A DNA stretch of 64,000 nt. Source: Pictodentalium vernedei (lineage: Eukaryota > Mollusca > Scaphopoda > Dentaliida > Dentaliidae). This document shows positions 46,168 to 56,230 of this stretch, one piece after another. Each line of letters starts with the position of its first letter. Within the stretch, counting starts at the first letter, position 1. Below the pieces are notes generated by a model, which ran no database searches, was not told the DNA's origin, and saw only the letters and a program-made list of their open reading frames with translations. A program made the translations under genes and the position numbers. The DNA lies in contig CM062295.1 of NCBI GenBank assembly GCA_031216915.1, positions 178,884,927-178,948,926 on the forward strand, given 5' to 3'.

Positions 46168-48110
46168 ACAAGAGGCCACACGGGGCCTGAAGCGCTCATC
46201 TTGTACAGAACACAATTTAAACAGAGTCCAAGAATGAGTCTACAGTAAGCAAGCCATCTCCATAGGCTACACTGTCAATCCTTGAGTCCCTCAGGAGTGA
46301 CAAAAATAATCTGGGCATCATGCCTTTTCTTCAGTTGATCATAAGTAAAATGTAGAGCTCCCCTATGAAGCCCCTTGATACAACCTATGTGGATTAATCT
46401 TAGTACCTCTAGAGGGTACTGAATACAAAATTTTAATTCTTCAGCAAAATGGCCAATTCCGGCTCCCATAGAGAGCCTAAATATTAACCCAGGCTCTTGA
46501 TTTGAACACAGTTAAATCTGACTTCCCTAGAGATGTTGTGTACCGAATATGAAAGCATTTTGACTGTTGGATCTGAAGAAGAGAAATTGTAAAGAAATTT
46601 TTTCGAATTGCACTAAGTTCAAATTTGGGCTACCACAGCGAGCCCAAATATTAACCTATGGATCCGATTTGAACAAACTTGAATCTGACCCCCCCTAGAG
46701 ATGTTGTATACCAAATGTGAAAGCATTCTGACAAGTGAATCTGAAGAAGAAGATTTTTGAAGAAATTCCCTCATATTGTAAAGTTAAATTTCATGTTCCC
46801 ATATGGAGCACAAATATTAACCTAGGCACTTGAATTGAACAACCTGGAATCTGACCCCCCCCCCCCCCCCCTAGAGATGTTGTATACCAAATATAAAAAC
46901 ATTCCGACTGGTGGATCTGAAGAAGAAGATTTGTAAAGAAATTTCCTCATATTGCACTAAGTAAAAATTTGGGCTACCATAGTGAGCCCAAATATATACC
47001 TAGGGATCTGATTTGAACAAACTTGAATCTGACCCCCATAGAGATGTTGCATACCAAATATCAAAGCATTCTGACTGATGGATCTGAAGAAGAAGATTTT
47101 TTTAAATTACCCTCCATATTGAACAAAGATAAAATTTGGGCTTCCGTAGGAAGCCCAAATATTAACCTAGGGACTTGGTTTGAACAATCTAGAATCTGAC
47201 CCTCATAACAATGATGTATACCAAACACTAAAAGATTCTGACTGGTGGTTCTGAAGAAGAAGATTTTTAAAGAATATTCCCCAGATTACACTATGTTAAA
47301 ACTTCGGGCTCCTGTAGAGAGCCCAAATATGAACCAATGAGCTTTATTTCAACAAACTTTTATCTGACCCCCCTATGAATGCTGTATACCAAATATCAAA
47401 AGATTCTGATGATTGGTTCTGGAGAAAAGATTTTTTAAAATTTTTGCAAATATGCTGACTCAGCATTTTTTCGATGCCCATTACAGAACACCCTAACATA
47501 ACCGATGGCAATTTTTTTTTACCATTCAATTCTACTGGTCATAAGGATACTTCATACCAAATAAAAGCTCTGTGTTCCGTGAGGTTTGGGAAATATGGGC
47601 GTTTGAAAATATTTCTATTTTTAGCTCCCAGGGTTCCCATGGGGATGCGGGATTTTTTTTTTTTTTGCATGGGTCAAGTACTTATGACCCAATACTACCA
47701 CAAACCAAATTTGGTTCATACCGGAAAATAGAAATTTTGGGTGGGGCCAAAAATCTTACCCCTCCTATTACAAAGCCAAATATTACTTCACGAACTTCGT
47801 TTGAACAAACTTGATTCTACACCTCATATGGAAGCTCCATAGCAAATATCAAGTCATTGTACATACTGGTTCTTGAGAAGAAGATTTTAAAAATATTTTG
47901 GAGCATTTTCCCCTACTCCCTCCCTATGGGGCTGGGCATGCTGAGTTGAACAAAAATAAAATGCTCCTTTGGGACCATCACTCACACAAACTTTTACTTG
48001 AATTGCCCAGTGGCTTTGGAGGAGAAGACCAAAACATGGTGTTGACGGACGACAGACGACGGACGGAGAGCGATGAGATTAGCTCAGCTTGACTTTGTCA
48101 AGATGAGCTA
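46168..48110 (+). mobile_element. Family A hairpin element, variant ends
   Basis: Starts ACAAGAGGCCACACGGGGCC, then GCTCATCTTG. It has about seven core monomers (TTGTATACCAAATATAAAAAC, GGATCTGAAGAAGAAG, GAGCCCAAATAT), one with a 17-C run at 46855-46871. The right arm and GACGGACGACAGACGACGG follow. It ends in the hairpin TAGCTCAGCTTGAC/GTCAAGATGAGCTA at 48079-48110. The right hairpin arm matches the changed 5' motif exactly. Confidence 0.72.
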
Positions 48111-49110
48111 ATAAAAATTACCACAGACTTGATTTGAATATACATGAAAAACATCTTTACAAATATTACATATCACACGGAACAGTGGTTTGGTAGAAGA
48201 TTTTTAATATTTTCTCCATCATCCATAGTTTTAAAACCTGACAACCGAAATTTGACCCAAGGGTCTCGGCTTGAACAAACTTTTAAATCTCTCTTACACA
48301 GATGTCAAACATTAAAGCATTTGAAGTAGTCATTTGGGAAAACATTTTCTTTCATTTTCCCCATTATTCACAGTGTAAAATATGTTGGCTTAATGACATC
48401 CCAAAAAGTAACCCCAGACGCAGGATTTAACTCTTAACCTGCTGAGTTTTTTCAAAATATTTGACATCAAATCTAGTCGTGGCTGCTATGATGAAGCCAT
48501 GACTAAATTTGATAAAAAATTCATCTAAATTTAAGTCACAGTAATCATTGGCCTCAAAGTTCCTTCAATTTACAAGAGAGAAAGTTCGTTAAATATGCCC
48601 AAATTATACTTATTTCAGTGGCAAAAGATTTTGTGTCTCGGCAGGAATATCTGTCAGCAGCATGCAAAGAACTAAACAAACTTGTACAAAATCATTACAA
48701 AGATGTTGTATATCATACATGGAAGCAGTTGGTGCAGTGGTCAAAGAGATTTTCAATGTTTTCTCAATTACCCATAGTATTAAAACCTCAGGCCTTCTGA
48801 CATCTCAAAATATGATGCCAGGATTTTAATTTGAACAAACTTTGAAATCTCCCTTCCAAAGATGCGAAATATTGAACAGTTAAGCATTTAGAGCAGTCGT
48901 TTCAGCTTGGATTTTTAAATGCATTTTCAAATTTGGGGGCTCCATAAAACCCCTAAATATGGCACCATGGGCTTGATTTGGACAAACTTGAAGAAAACTT
49001 GCAAATATCCTGACACAGATGTTAAATATCAAACATTAATGCATTTGGAGCTGTGGTTGGTGAGGAAAATATTTTTTTTAACATTTTCTCCATTACCCAC
49101 ACTGTAAAAA
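48111..49110 (+). repeat. Diverged tandem-core repeat, host of DIRS copy 3 (left part)
   Basis: Loose repeats of roughly 200 bp with GGCTTGATTTGAACAAACTT, CAGATGTTAAATATCAAAC, GCATTTGGAGCTGTGGTTGG and TTCTCCATTACCCACACTG. The same units continue after DIRS copy 3 at 55836. Probably an old relative of family A cores. Confidence 0.6.
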
Positions 49111-49147
49111 TGAAAAATTTATACCAATTTTAATATTTTTAATACTT

Positions 49148-49337
49148 ACCAATGGCCCAGACTAGCTGGTGCAACCCAATTTCTTTCCAGGGCCAAACAC
49201 AAATTTTGAATCCCCCAAACCCCCCAAAATTTGCCAAAAAACGCAAAAACGAGAAGACCAGTATGGTCCTCCATACTTTTGCGCAACTTGTTGTCAAGGA
49301 CAACAATAGGCTACCGCCATCATGTCATTCTTTATTG
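49148..49337 (+). repeat. DIRS copy 3 3' inverted terminal repeat
   Basis: Inverted partner of 55620-55824. The outer 40 bp to 49111 are unique to this end and mirrored in the internal complementary region. Confidence 0.85.
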
Positions 49338-49421
49338 TTGTGCCTGTTAAATGTTATTAAGAACTGTAATATATAACTCAGCGGGGAGGAAGGAGTGTCT
49401 ACTCCAGGGAGGGCCATCCCC

Positions 49422-49508
49422 GTCTGGGCCATTGGTAAGTATTAAAAATATTAAAATTGGTATAAATTTTTCATATTTTTCCACTATACCAATGGCCCAG
49501 ACTAGCTG
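49422..49508. repeat. DIRS copy 3 internal complementary region
   Basis: Two adjacent blocks complementary to the two element ends, meeting at TTTTTCAT/ATTTTTCC near 49474. No mismatch seen in about 87 bp. Confidence 0.9.
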
Positions 49509-50000
49509 AGAATAGTAAACAGGCAGGCGGGCCCAGTACTTGATATTCATTGCTCTTATTACAGAAAAAACAATGAAATATAGGTGTAACTCTATTTAAG
49601 GCCTAGCATAACCCATTATGCTAATTTGATAAAGGAAGCCAAAATATAAAGAAGTCCAGAGAAATGAGACTCTTTATAAATCATTAAAAGTGTCCGAGTA
49701 TTGTATAGTAAAGCTCGTCTTGACACATGACATATACAATAACACTTCACATCGAGCTACACATTAAAAGCATATAATACATTGAAAATTGCTTCATACC
49801 AAGCTACACATTAAAACTACCATAGCACCGACCCCAGGATACTATCACTGAAGGAGGTATGTCCATACTTTTCACTATAAAGCCAGATGACTATTTGGAA
49901 ATACCATCCCCCCCCCCACTTCCCCTTGTTTTGAAAGTAACTGCACTTCAAAACGAAGAGGGTAGCAGACTGGAGACCGTGCTAGAGCAGAATGAAAATC

Positions 50001-52619
50001 CTAATTAGAATGGACGACATTCTGAGCTACCGATAACGGTCCTAAAGATCTGAGATCATCTGAAATTGATTCTAAATCTCGAAGATAAAATTTGGTAAAA
50101 GTCGTCTGTTGTGTCCAGTAAGCTGCTTGCATCAAATCCTTCAAAGAAGTACTACTAGCATAAGCCCAAGAAGAAGCTAAAGCTCTAACTTCCTGAGCTG
50201 AAATCTTATAAGCTATTCTCTGATTCACAGACAAAGCATTATAAGCTGACCGAATAGCTAATTGAATCCATCTAGATATGGAATGAACAGAAATATCATT
50301 TCTGTTAGGAAGAAGAGAAAGAAATAACCTCTTCCTACCTCTTCTAATAAAACTAGAACGCTCCTTATAAGTCCTAAGCACTCTTACTGGACACAACAAA
50401 GGTCTCTGACCATCTGAAGACGGTAATGCTTTAATCAGAATAGGACTAGGCCGTTTGTCCGGAACCTGATTCTTAGCTAAGAATCCCACTTTCGTAGTGA
50501 GGGTAATAGAATTACCAACACTACGATAATGAGAGTCTTCAACAGACAAAGCATGAAGCTCACTAACTCTTCTAGCTGACGCAAATGCTAAGAGAAAAAA
50601 CGTTTTATAAGTAAGAAATTTAAACTCAACAGTATTTAACGGTTCAAAAGGTACTTCCTGAAGTTTCAGAAGAACCCAAGCTAAATTCCACTTAGGGACT
50701 AGTCTCAAGGTGCGAGGTCTATTCACAGAGAAGTTCCTCATTAATTTATTTAAAGATAAATCTGACCCAATGTTTAATTTCCCTTGGTGTGCATAGGTGT
50801 CAGAAAGCATAGACCTATAGCCCTTAATAGTGACTGGCTGTAGCTTAACTTCATCAAAAAGATAAATAAAAAAGTTAGCTAATTGAGGAATAGTTGGGTT
50901 GAAAAAATCAATCAATTGTGATTCACACCAACGAACAAAAACCTTCCACTTCGCTTCATAATTTAATGAAGAGGAGGTCCTCCTACAGTTAGAAATTGCG
51001 TCCATTGCTTGTCTGGAAAACTGTTTTCCGTGCAAGAAGGACCGCACAACGGAAAAACGTGAAGGTTGAGGCCTTCCGGATTGTGATGAAGCCGACGGAG
51101 TTTCCCCTGCATCAGAAGATCCCGGAGAGGTGGTAACTTCCGTGGAACGTCCCAAAGAAGTTCCCGGAGAAGATTTATCCATGGTCTGTGAGCCGACAGA
51201 CTTGCAACCAGAAGAATCTTGCAAGAAGACTGTTTTATCTTTAGCAAGATCTGTTGAATGAGGGGAGCTGGAGGGTAAGCATACCCTATGATCCCGTTCC
51301 AAGAAATTGACAGAGCGTCTACTGCATAAGCCTGAGGGTCCGGGCATGGAGACACAAACGTCTGTAACTGATTGTTCAGACTCGTGGCAAAAAGATCGAT
51401 CATTGGACGTTCCCACTGGAAGCAAATCTGATTGAAGACAGACTTTTTTAACATCCATTCTGAAGGTAGCAGGCGATCCTTTCTCGATAGAGAGTCTGCT
51501 ATTACATTGAGACGACCTGGAATATGACGAATCGATATCAGAATCTGATTCTCTTGAGAGAAAAGAAGAATCTTTTCGGTAAGATTCATCAGCTGGACGG
51601 AATGAGTACCTCCCTGATTCCGAATATAGGCTACTACTGTTGATCTGTCCGACAGAATTTGAACATGTGAGTGTATTACTTGACTGAGCCAATGATTTAG
51701 AGCTAACCAAATTGCCCTCATTTCTTTGTAGTTTATATGGGACACAAGAAACTGACTCTCCCATAAACCGTGACACACTTGATCGCCCGGAATCAGAGAA
51801 GCACCCCAACCCTCTTGACTGGCGTCCATCATGATTATGAATGACGGCTCCTGAATCTGAAGTGGTATTCCCTGGGATAACCACTGGATATCCGCCCAAA
51901 TTTGAAGATGATGTTTTACTGACTGTGTTGAAACAATCGGACTGTCCAACAACTGACGTTTTACGCTCCAATTTTGAATTAGATAAATTTGAAGTGGATG
52001 AGTGCGTAAACGACCTAGCGGAATTAACTCCGCGGCAGCGCTGCAAAGTCCTAACAGATGCATAAACTCTCTTGCAGTAATGACTTGTGCATTTATGCAG
52101 TATTTTGCGTAAAGCGAAACTAATTTTGCTCTTGCTACCAGCAAACTGACCCGATTGTTTTGAGTATCGAAACTCATTCCCAGATGAACAAACGACCTCG
52201 TCGGCATTAAATCCGACTTGTCGACATTGATTATAAAACCTAGGCATCGTAGCAGCGATAGCAGACTCTGAACGTCGCTTTGGAGAGCATGAAAATTTTC
52301 GTACCTTTGAAGTATGTCGTCCAAATATGCCGACGTCATCGAAGCCGAGTGCGCTCTGAAATGGCTCATTACTGCATTCATCACCCGAGTGAACGCCCAC
52401 GGAGCAAGGTTCAGGCCAAAACACATTGCTCTGAACTGGTATACCTTTCCTTGAACCGCGAAACGGAGGTATTTCTGAAAAGCCAGATGAATCATGATGT
52501 GAAAATACGCATCCTTCAAATCTATACTTGCGGCGTAATCGTTCACTCGGATGCTGCCTCTCACCGATCGAATTGTCTCCATATAAAATCTTGGAGCAAT
52601 TATTAGCTTGTTTATCCAA
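50001..52619 (-). CDS. DIRS copy 3 tyrosine recombinase (intact frame)
   Basis: 872 codons open. Residues from about 540 form the recombinase. The core-binding part has FVRWCESQLIDFFNPT and [15 protein letters not shown]. Box I is [14 protein letters not shown] with the catalytic Arg. GRKRLFLSLLPNRNDISVHS follows. Box II is SAQEVRALASSWAY, then AAYWTQQTTFTKFYLR with the Tyr. The first residue of the HxxR pair is Gln (codon 50195-50193), whereas copies 1 and 2 have His. Residues 1-540 overlap the pol gene in a different frame and are Ser/Arg-rich without a recognised domain. An internal start is plausible. Expected role: insertion of the circular DNA copy. Confidence 0.88.
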   Translation of the reverse strand: MDKQANNCSKILYGDNSIGERQHPSERLRRKYRFEGCVFSHHDSSGFSEIPPFRGSRKGIPVQSNVFWPEPCSVGVHSGDECSNEPFQSALGFDDVGIFGRHTSKVRKFSCSPKRRSESAIAATMPRFYNQCRQVGFNADEVVCSSGNEFRYSKQSGQFAGSKSKISFALRKILHKCTSHYCKRVYASVRTLQRCRGVNSARSFTHSSTSNLSNSKLERKTSVVGQSDCFNTVSKTSSSNLGGYPVVIPGNTTSDSGAVIHNHDGRQSRGLGCFSDSGRSSVSRFMGESVSCVPYKLQRNEGNLVSSKSLAQSSNTLTCSNSVGQINSSSLYSESGRYSFRPADESYRKDSSFLSRESDSDIDSSYSRSSQCNSRLSIEKGSPATFRMDVKKVCLQSDLLPVGTSNDRSFCHESEQSVTDVCVSMPGPSGLCSRRSVNFLERDHRVCLPSSSPHSTDLAKDKTVFLQDSSGCKSVGSQTMDKSSPGTSLGRSTEVTTSPGSSDAGETPSASSQSGRPQPSRFSVVRSFLHGKQFSRQAMDAISNCRRTSSSLNYEAKWKVFVRWCESQLIDFFNPTIPQLANFFIYLFDEVKLQPVTIKGYRSMLSDTYAHQGKLNIGSDLSLNKLMRNFSVNRPRTLRLVPKWNLAWVLLKLQEVPFEPLNTVEFKFLTYKTFFLLAFASARRVSELHALSVEDSHYRSVGNSITLTTKVGFLAKNQVPDKRPSPILIKALPSSDGQRPLLCPVRVLRTYKERSSFIRRGRKRLFLSLLPNRNDISVHSISRWIQLAIRSAYNALSVNQRIAYKISAQEVRALASSWAYASSTSLKDLMQAAYWTQQTTFTKFYLRDLESISDDLRSLGPLSVAQNVVHSN

Positions 52620-53247
52620 CTGAGATCGATGACCGGTCTGTACGAGCCGTCTGGCTTCAGCACAAGAAAAAGATGACTGTAGAATCCCTTTGAATTGGGA
52701 TTCTCTACGACCTCTACAGCCTCCTTTGTAGGAGAGAGTCTACTGCTGAAATCAAAGCCTCTCTCTTTGTTATATTTTGTGGAAGGCTCACAAATCACGG
52801 AATCCGCGTTAATGGAGGTTTTCTCCGGAACGAGAGACGTAGACCATTTTTCACAACGTCTCGAACCCAAAGATCCTGAGTTATTTTGTTCCAGTTGCTT
52901 GCGAATTTTGAAAGCCTTCCGCCAACCGGAGAACAGTAGAGGTCGAAATCTTCATTTGTAGGACTTACGAGGCTTATACGAGGAGAAACCTCGTGAAGCT
53001 CTCGCACCCCTCTGTGACGTCGGTGTGGGGTTACGCGTTTCGTTATTATCCAACTGTGCCATCCCCTTTTTGAAATCGCCCCCCTGTTTCGAGCCACCAT
53101 GCCCACGATTAGCTTTAGAAGCAGCACGGGCTGAGCCTCTCTTGGAGAAAAATTTACCTCTCCGAGGAGTACTACTTGTGGAAGGCTGAGGTTGCGAAGC
53201 TGAGCGCAACAAAAGCTGACTTGTAGCTTTCTTAGAAGCATCTTCAA
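50963..53247 (-). pseudogene. DIRS copy 3 RT/RNase H/methylase-like gene, one stop and one frameshift
   Basis: The first segment (53247-52795) contains the conserved pre-RT motif SPVGGRLSKF and RRKPPLTRIP and ends at TGA (52797-52795). A one-base loss near 52722 then moves the frame to the segment that runs to 50963. That segment has [48 protein letters not shown] and the catalytic [10 protein letters not shown]. The RNase H has [41 protein letters not shown] and ADSLSRK. The region after RNase H ([38 protein letters not shown], then RPWINLL to GGPPLH) is complete here. The catalytic residues are kept, so inactivation looks recent. Confidence 0.88.
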
Positions 53248-55036
53248 AGACAGCTTTTAGCTTATCATTAAATAATGAAGAGCCCGAAACGGGAGCGGCC
53301 CTTAGAGAGCTCTTAACACTGTCGTCAATAAATGACGTAGATTTAAGGGCAGTATCGTGCCTGACCAACTCTAAATTCGCTACTGAAAGAGCAGAGTGGG
53401 ATGTTGTATACATTATGGCGCGAGAGAGCACTCTCAAAGGAGATAACAACTCCTGTAAGCTCTCAGATTCCAGATTGCCGGCCAATGCCCTGCAAATATG
53501 ATCTGCATAAGACATAGCGTCCAAAATACTTCTGCTAGATTCAATGCAAGTATCTATAACAAAAGAACTGACGCTACACGATGACGGAAGAGACATTCCC
53601 AAGTCCCTAGCTCCGTCATCCAATCGCAGAGGAGCTCTTGGAATCTTATTCTCGCCTACCGTATTTAAGAAGGTATTGCCTCTAAACGGTAGGTCAAGCT
53701 TCTTTTCCGAAAGGAAAGAATTTTTTCTAGCCTGAGCCAGGTCAGCAATAGCCTCGTCACAACAATCAAACGCATCTGACGCTTGGACTGATTGAGACGG
53801 ATACAGAAGGATACTTTCCTTCGACTTAATGACCTCCCTGTCTAAAGAAGACAGTCGCTTGGCTCTAGAAGGCACAGAACTCTGACCAGAAGGAATTAAT
53901 TCAGGTGAAAAATCCTGCAGGAACCTCATAGTTTCCATATGCTGCTCAGCCAAAGATGTAGTGTCAGTCTCGTCTTCATCAAACTCCCTAACACTACCAA
54001 CTAGAGGTTCCTGGTCTGGTCTATTATCAGCATACTGATTATTTGAGGAAACCCTTCTTTCTGCCGATCCAGCACCGTCCGAATCATCCGAAGCGGAGAT
54101 CGATGACGGCCGCATATTATGCTGCTGGGAATCTGCAATTAGCTGGGCAATTTGCTCCAGCAATTCCGTATTCGAGGCTATGTTCACCCCCGTTCTACGC
54201 CTTTTAGGCTCCGGAAGGTGATCTGACACATCGCCCTGTGTCCATCTTTTTGAAAAAGACGTTTGCCTCGAAATGCTAGCCGTAGAGAGAGCCGTATCCT
54301 GGCTCTGACTCTCTACCTCTGGATCTTGCCGGCTAGCATGCGGTCTACTGTGCTGAGTCCTGGAAACGGACGAAGAAGAGGCTCTTATATCAAAATTACT
54401 GCCAGCCGCACTGGCAGAGAAAGGTACATCAGAAACAACTGGCTCTGAAGCATTTTCTACCGGACTACCAGCGGAACTGGCAACAAAAGTCGAATCTTTC
54501 TGTTTTGTCCCTAAAACAGAAGAATGCTGCGCTACTGATGCACCTTTCAATTTGACTGGCCTCTTCCCCTTACGTGCCGTCGTCTGAACAGAGGACTGTC
54601 TTCCATCCTCCGTATCCTGGATCGCTATGGATTTTCCCGGTATTGAAGCACTAATTAAAGGCTCGGTTACACCGGTCGAGCTAGTTGACCGTCTGCTTGC
54701 CCGAGGTACCGAGTATTCTGCGATACCTCGTAAGTCAACATGCTCTGTGTCTGAAGACGACGGCAGCACAGAATTTGATGTTATACCATGACCAATACCA
54801 TGTTCTTGTTCCTCTGAAATGGAAACTAAATTTTGATTAGTTACCTTAGGCGAAAGCACCGAAATCGGCGCTTCGCCAACACATACATAAGTAGAGAGAG
54901 AATTCCATCGCTTAGAATCCCAAGAACAGCAAGTTGCACAGGTAACATCTTTCGAGCAACGAGTGCAAGCTAAACATGAAGAATGAGAATCAAGAGAGGA
55001 CTTCTTCCTCTTACATTTCGAACATGAGGACTTCAT
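52952..55036 (-). CDS. DIRS copy 3 gag-like protein (intact)
   Basis: 694 codons from the ATG at 55036, which aligns with the copy 2 gag start. An in-frame ATG at 55207 lies in the leader and is less likely. Cys5-x2-Cys8, His18-x2-Cys21-x2-Cys24-x2-Cys27 and Cys33-x2-Cys36 form a probable zinc-binding head like that of animal DIRS gag proteins. The middle is Ser-rich and poorly conserved. The C-terminal half ([62 protein letters not shown]) is conserved with copy 2. The tail is Gly/Arg/Lys-rich (RRGKFFSKRGSARAASKANR), suited to nucleic-acid binding. It overlaps the pol frame by about 300 bp. Confidence 0.87.
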   Translation of the reverse strand: MKSSCSKCKRKKSSLDSHSSCLACTRCSKDVTCATCCSWDSKRWNSLSTYVCVGEAPISVLSPKVTNQNLVSISEEQEHGIGHGITSNSVLPSSSDTEHVDLRGIAEYSVPRASRRSTSSTGVTEPLISASIPGKSIAIQDTEDGRQSSVQTTARKGKRPVKLKGASVAQHSSVLGTKQKDSTFVASSAGSPVENASEPVVSDVPFSASAAGSNFDIRASSSSVSRTQHSRPHASRQDPEVESQSQDTALSTASISRQTSFSKRWTQGDVSDHLPEPKRRRTGVNIASNTELLEQIAQLIADSQQHNMRPSSISASDDSDGAGSAERRVSSNNQYADNRPDQEPLVGSVREFDEDETDTTSLAEQHMETMRFLQDFSPELIPSGQSSVPSRAKRLSSLDREVIKSKESILLYPSQSVQASDAFDCCDEAIADLAQARKNSFLSEKKLDLPFRGNTFLNTVGENKIPRAPLRLDDGARDLGMSLPSSCSVSSFVIDTCIESSRSILDAMSYADHICRALAGNLESESLQELLSPLRVLSRAIMYTTSHSALSVANLELVRHDTALKSTSFIDDSVKSSLRAAPVSGSSLFNDKLKAVFEDASKKATSQLLLRSASQPQPSTSSTPRRGKFFSKRGSARAASKANRGHGGSKQGGDFKKGMAQLDNNETRNPTPTSQRGARASRGFSSYKPRKSYK

Positions 55037-55619
55037 AATACCCACACGCCCGAGGCAAAAATTTAAACTGAATAGGAGCCGGTAACCAAGTCCAAAACAG
55101 GCACAACAAAGGCCCAGGTCAGACAACCGGTATCCCAATAATACCCTTAACAGTAGAGAAACTTCACAGAAGATTCCCCACAGAGAAGGGTAATGGCAAA
55201 CAGACACGTCCGACTAAGTCAAAAATAACCGGTACGCGACAAAGGGGGTACGAATAATCCACATTCCGTAAATTATCTAAGATATTTAAGAAGAATTTTA
55301 ATTAATAACAAATTCGCTAACAGCAATTAGTTCTTAAAAATCTAATGAGAGGATTCAAGGGGAAAAAGGTGAACATTGAACACACACATATGATAAACAA
55401 AGAATGACCAAATCAGGTGCATATCCCGAAAACGGGAAGTACAAGAAATATTATTTTAATTTCAATAAAGTTATAGCCCTGATGTTCAAAAACTCAATGT
55501 CTATATTCAGCTGCATTCTGCTGCAATTATTCCACCATTCCACTTCAAAATCGTGTCTGGCTACATTATACTGTAGGGTTTTATAGCACAAAAGTCAGGA
55601 TACGTGTTGATCTGACATG

Positions 55620-55835
55620 GGCCAAACAACAGAATGACATGATGGTGGTAGCCTATTGTTGTCCTTGACAACAAGTTGTGCATTGCGCAAAAGTATGGAG
55701 GACCATACTGGTCTTCTCGTTTTTGCGTTTTTTGGCAAATTTTGGGGGGTTTGGGGGGATTCAAAATTTGTGTTTGGCCCTGGAAATAAATTGGGTTGCA
55801 CCAGCTAGTCTGGGCCATTGGTATAGTGGAAAAAT
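55620..55835 (-). repeat. DIRS copy 3 5' inverted terminal repeat and terminus
   Basis: Reverse complement of about 49148-49337: GGCCATTGGTATAG, CCAGCTAGTC, TTTGTGTTTGGCCCTGG, GTATGGAGGACCATACTGG. It lacks the NRF1-like palindrome of copies 1 and 2. Confidence 0.85.
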
Positions 55836-56230
55836 ATTGTTATATATCAAGCATTAACGCATTTGGAGTACTGGTTTGTGAGCAAAATATTTTTTCAACA
55901 CCAGAGGTTTGATTTGAACAAACTTGTAAATATCCTGACACAGATGTTAAATATCAAACATTAATGCATTTGGAGCTGTGGTTGGTGAGGAAAATATTTT
56001 TTTAACATTTTCTCCATTACCCACACTGTAAAAATCTGAGTGCCGTATGGCACCCCTAAACATGATCTCTAGGCTTGATTTGAACAATTTTGCAAATAAT
56101 CTTGACACAGATGTTATATGTCATGTGTGGAAGCATTAATCTGGATGGATGGCTTTTGAGAACAAGAATATTTAAGAATTTTTCTCTTTACCCACAGAGT
56201 TAATACGAGGGAACCCCTTCCATCCCTAAG
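55836..56230 (+). repeat. Diverged tandem-core repeat, right of DIRS copy 3
   Basis: Same units as 48111-49110 (ATATCAAACATTAATGCATTT, TTCTCCATTACCCACACTGT). The unit at about 55990-56035 is an uninterrupted version of the DIRS copy 3 left flank. Confidence 0.65.

Larger units (their letters stand above)
49111..55835 (-). mobile_element. DIRS-type retrotransposon copy 3, structurally complete
   Basis: 6725 bp on the minus strand, a lineage distinct from copies 1 and 2. Inverted terminal repeats lie at about 49148-49337 and 55620-55824. The internal complementary region is 49422-49508: 49422-49474 is an exact reverse complement of 49110-49162, and the rest is exact to the other terminus (55802-55835). 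Identical arms suggest a recent insertion or strong constraint. It carries gag (55036-52952), an interrupted RT/RNase H/methylase-like gene (53247-50963) and a recombinase frame (52619-50001). Insertion is in a tandem-core repeat after CACACTGTAAAA, with no clear target duplication. Confidence 0.92.
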
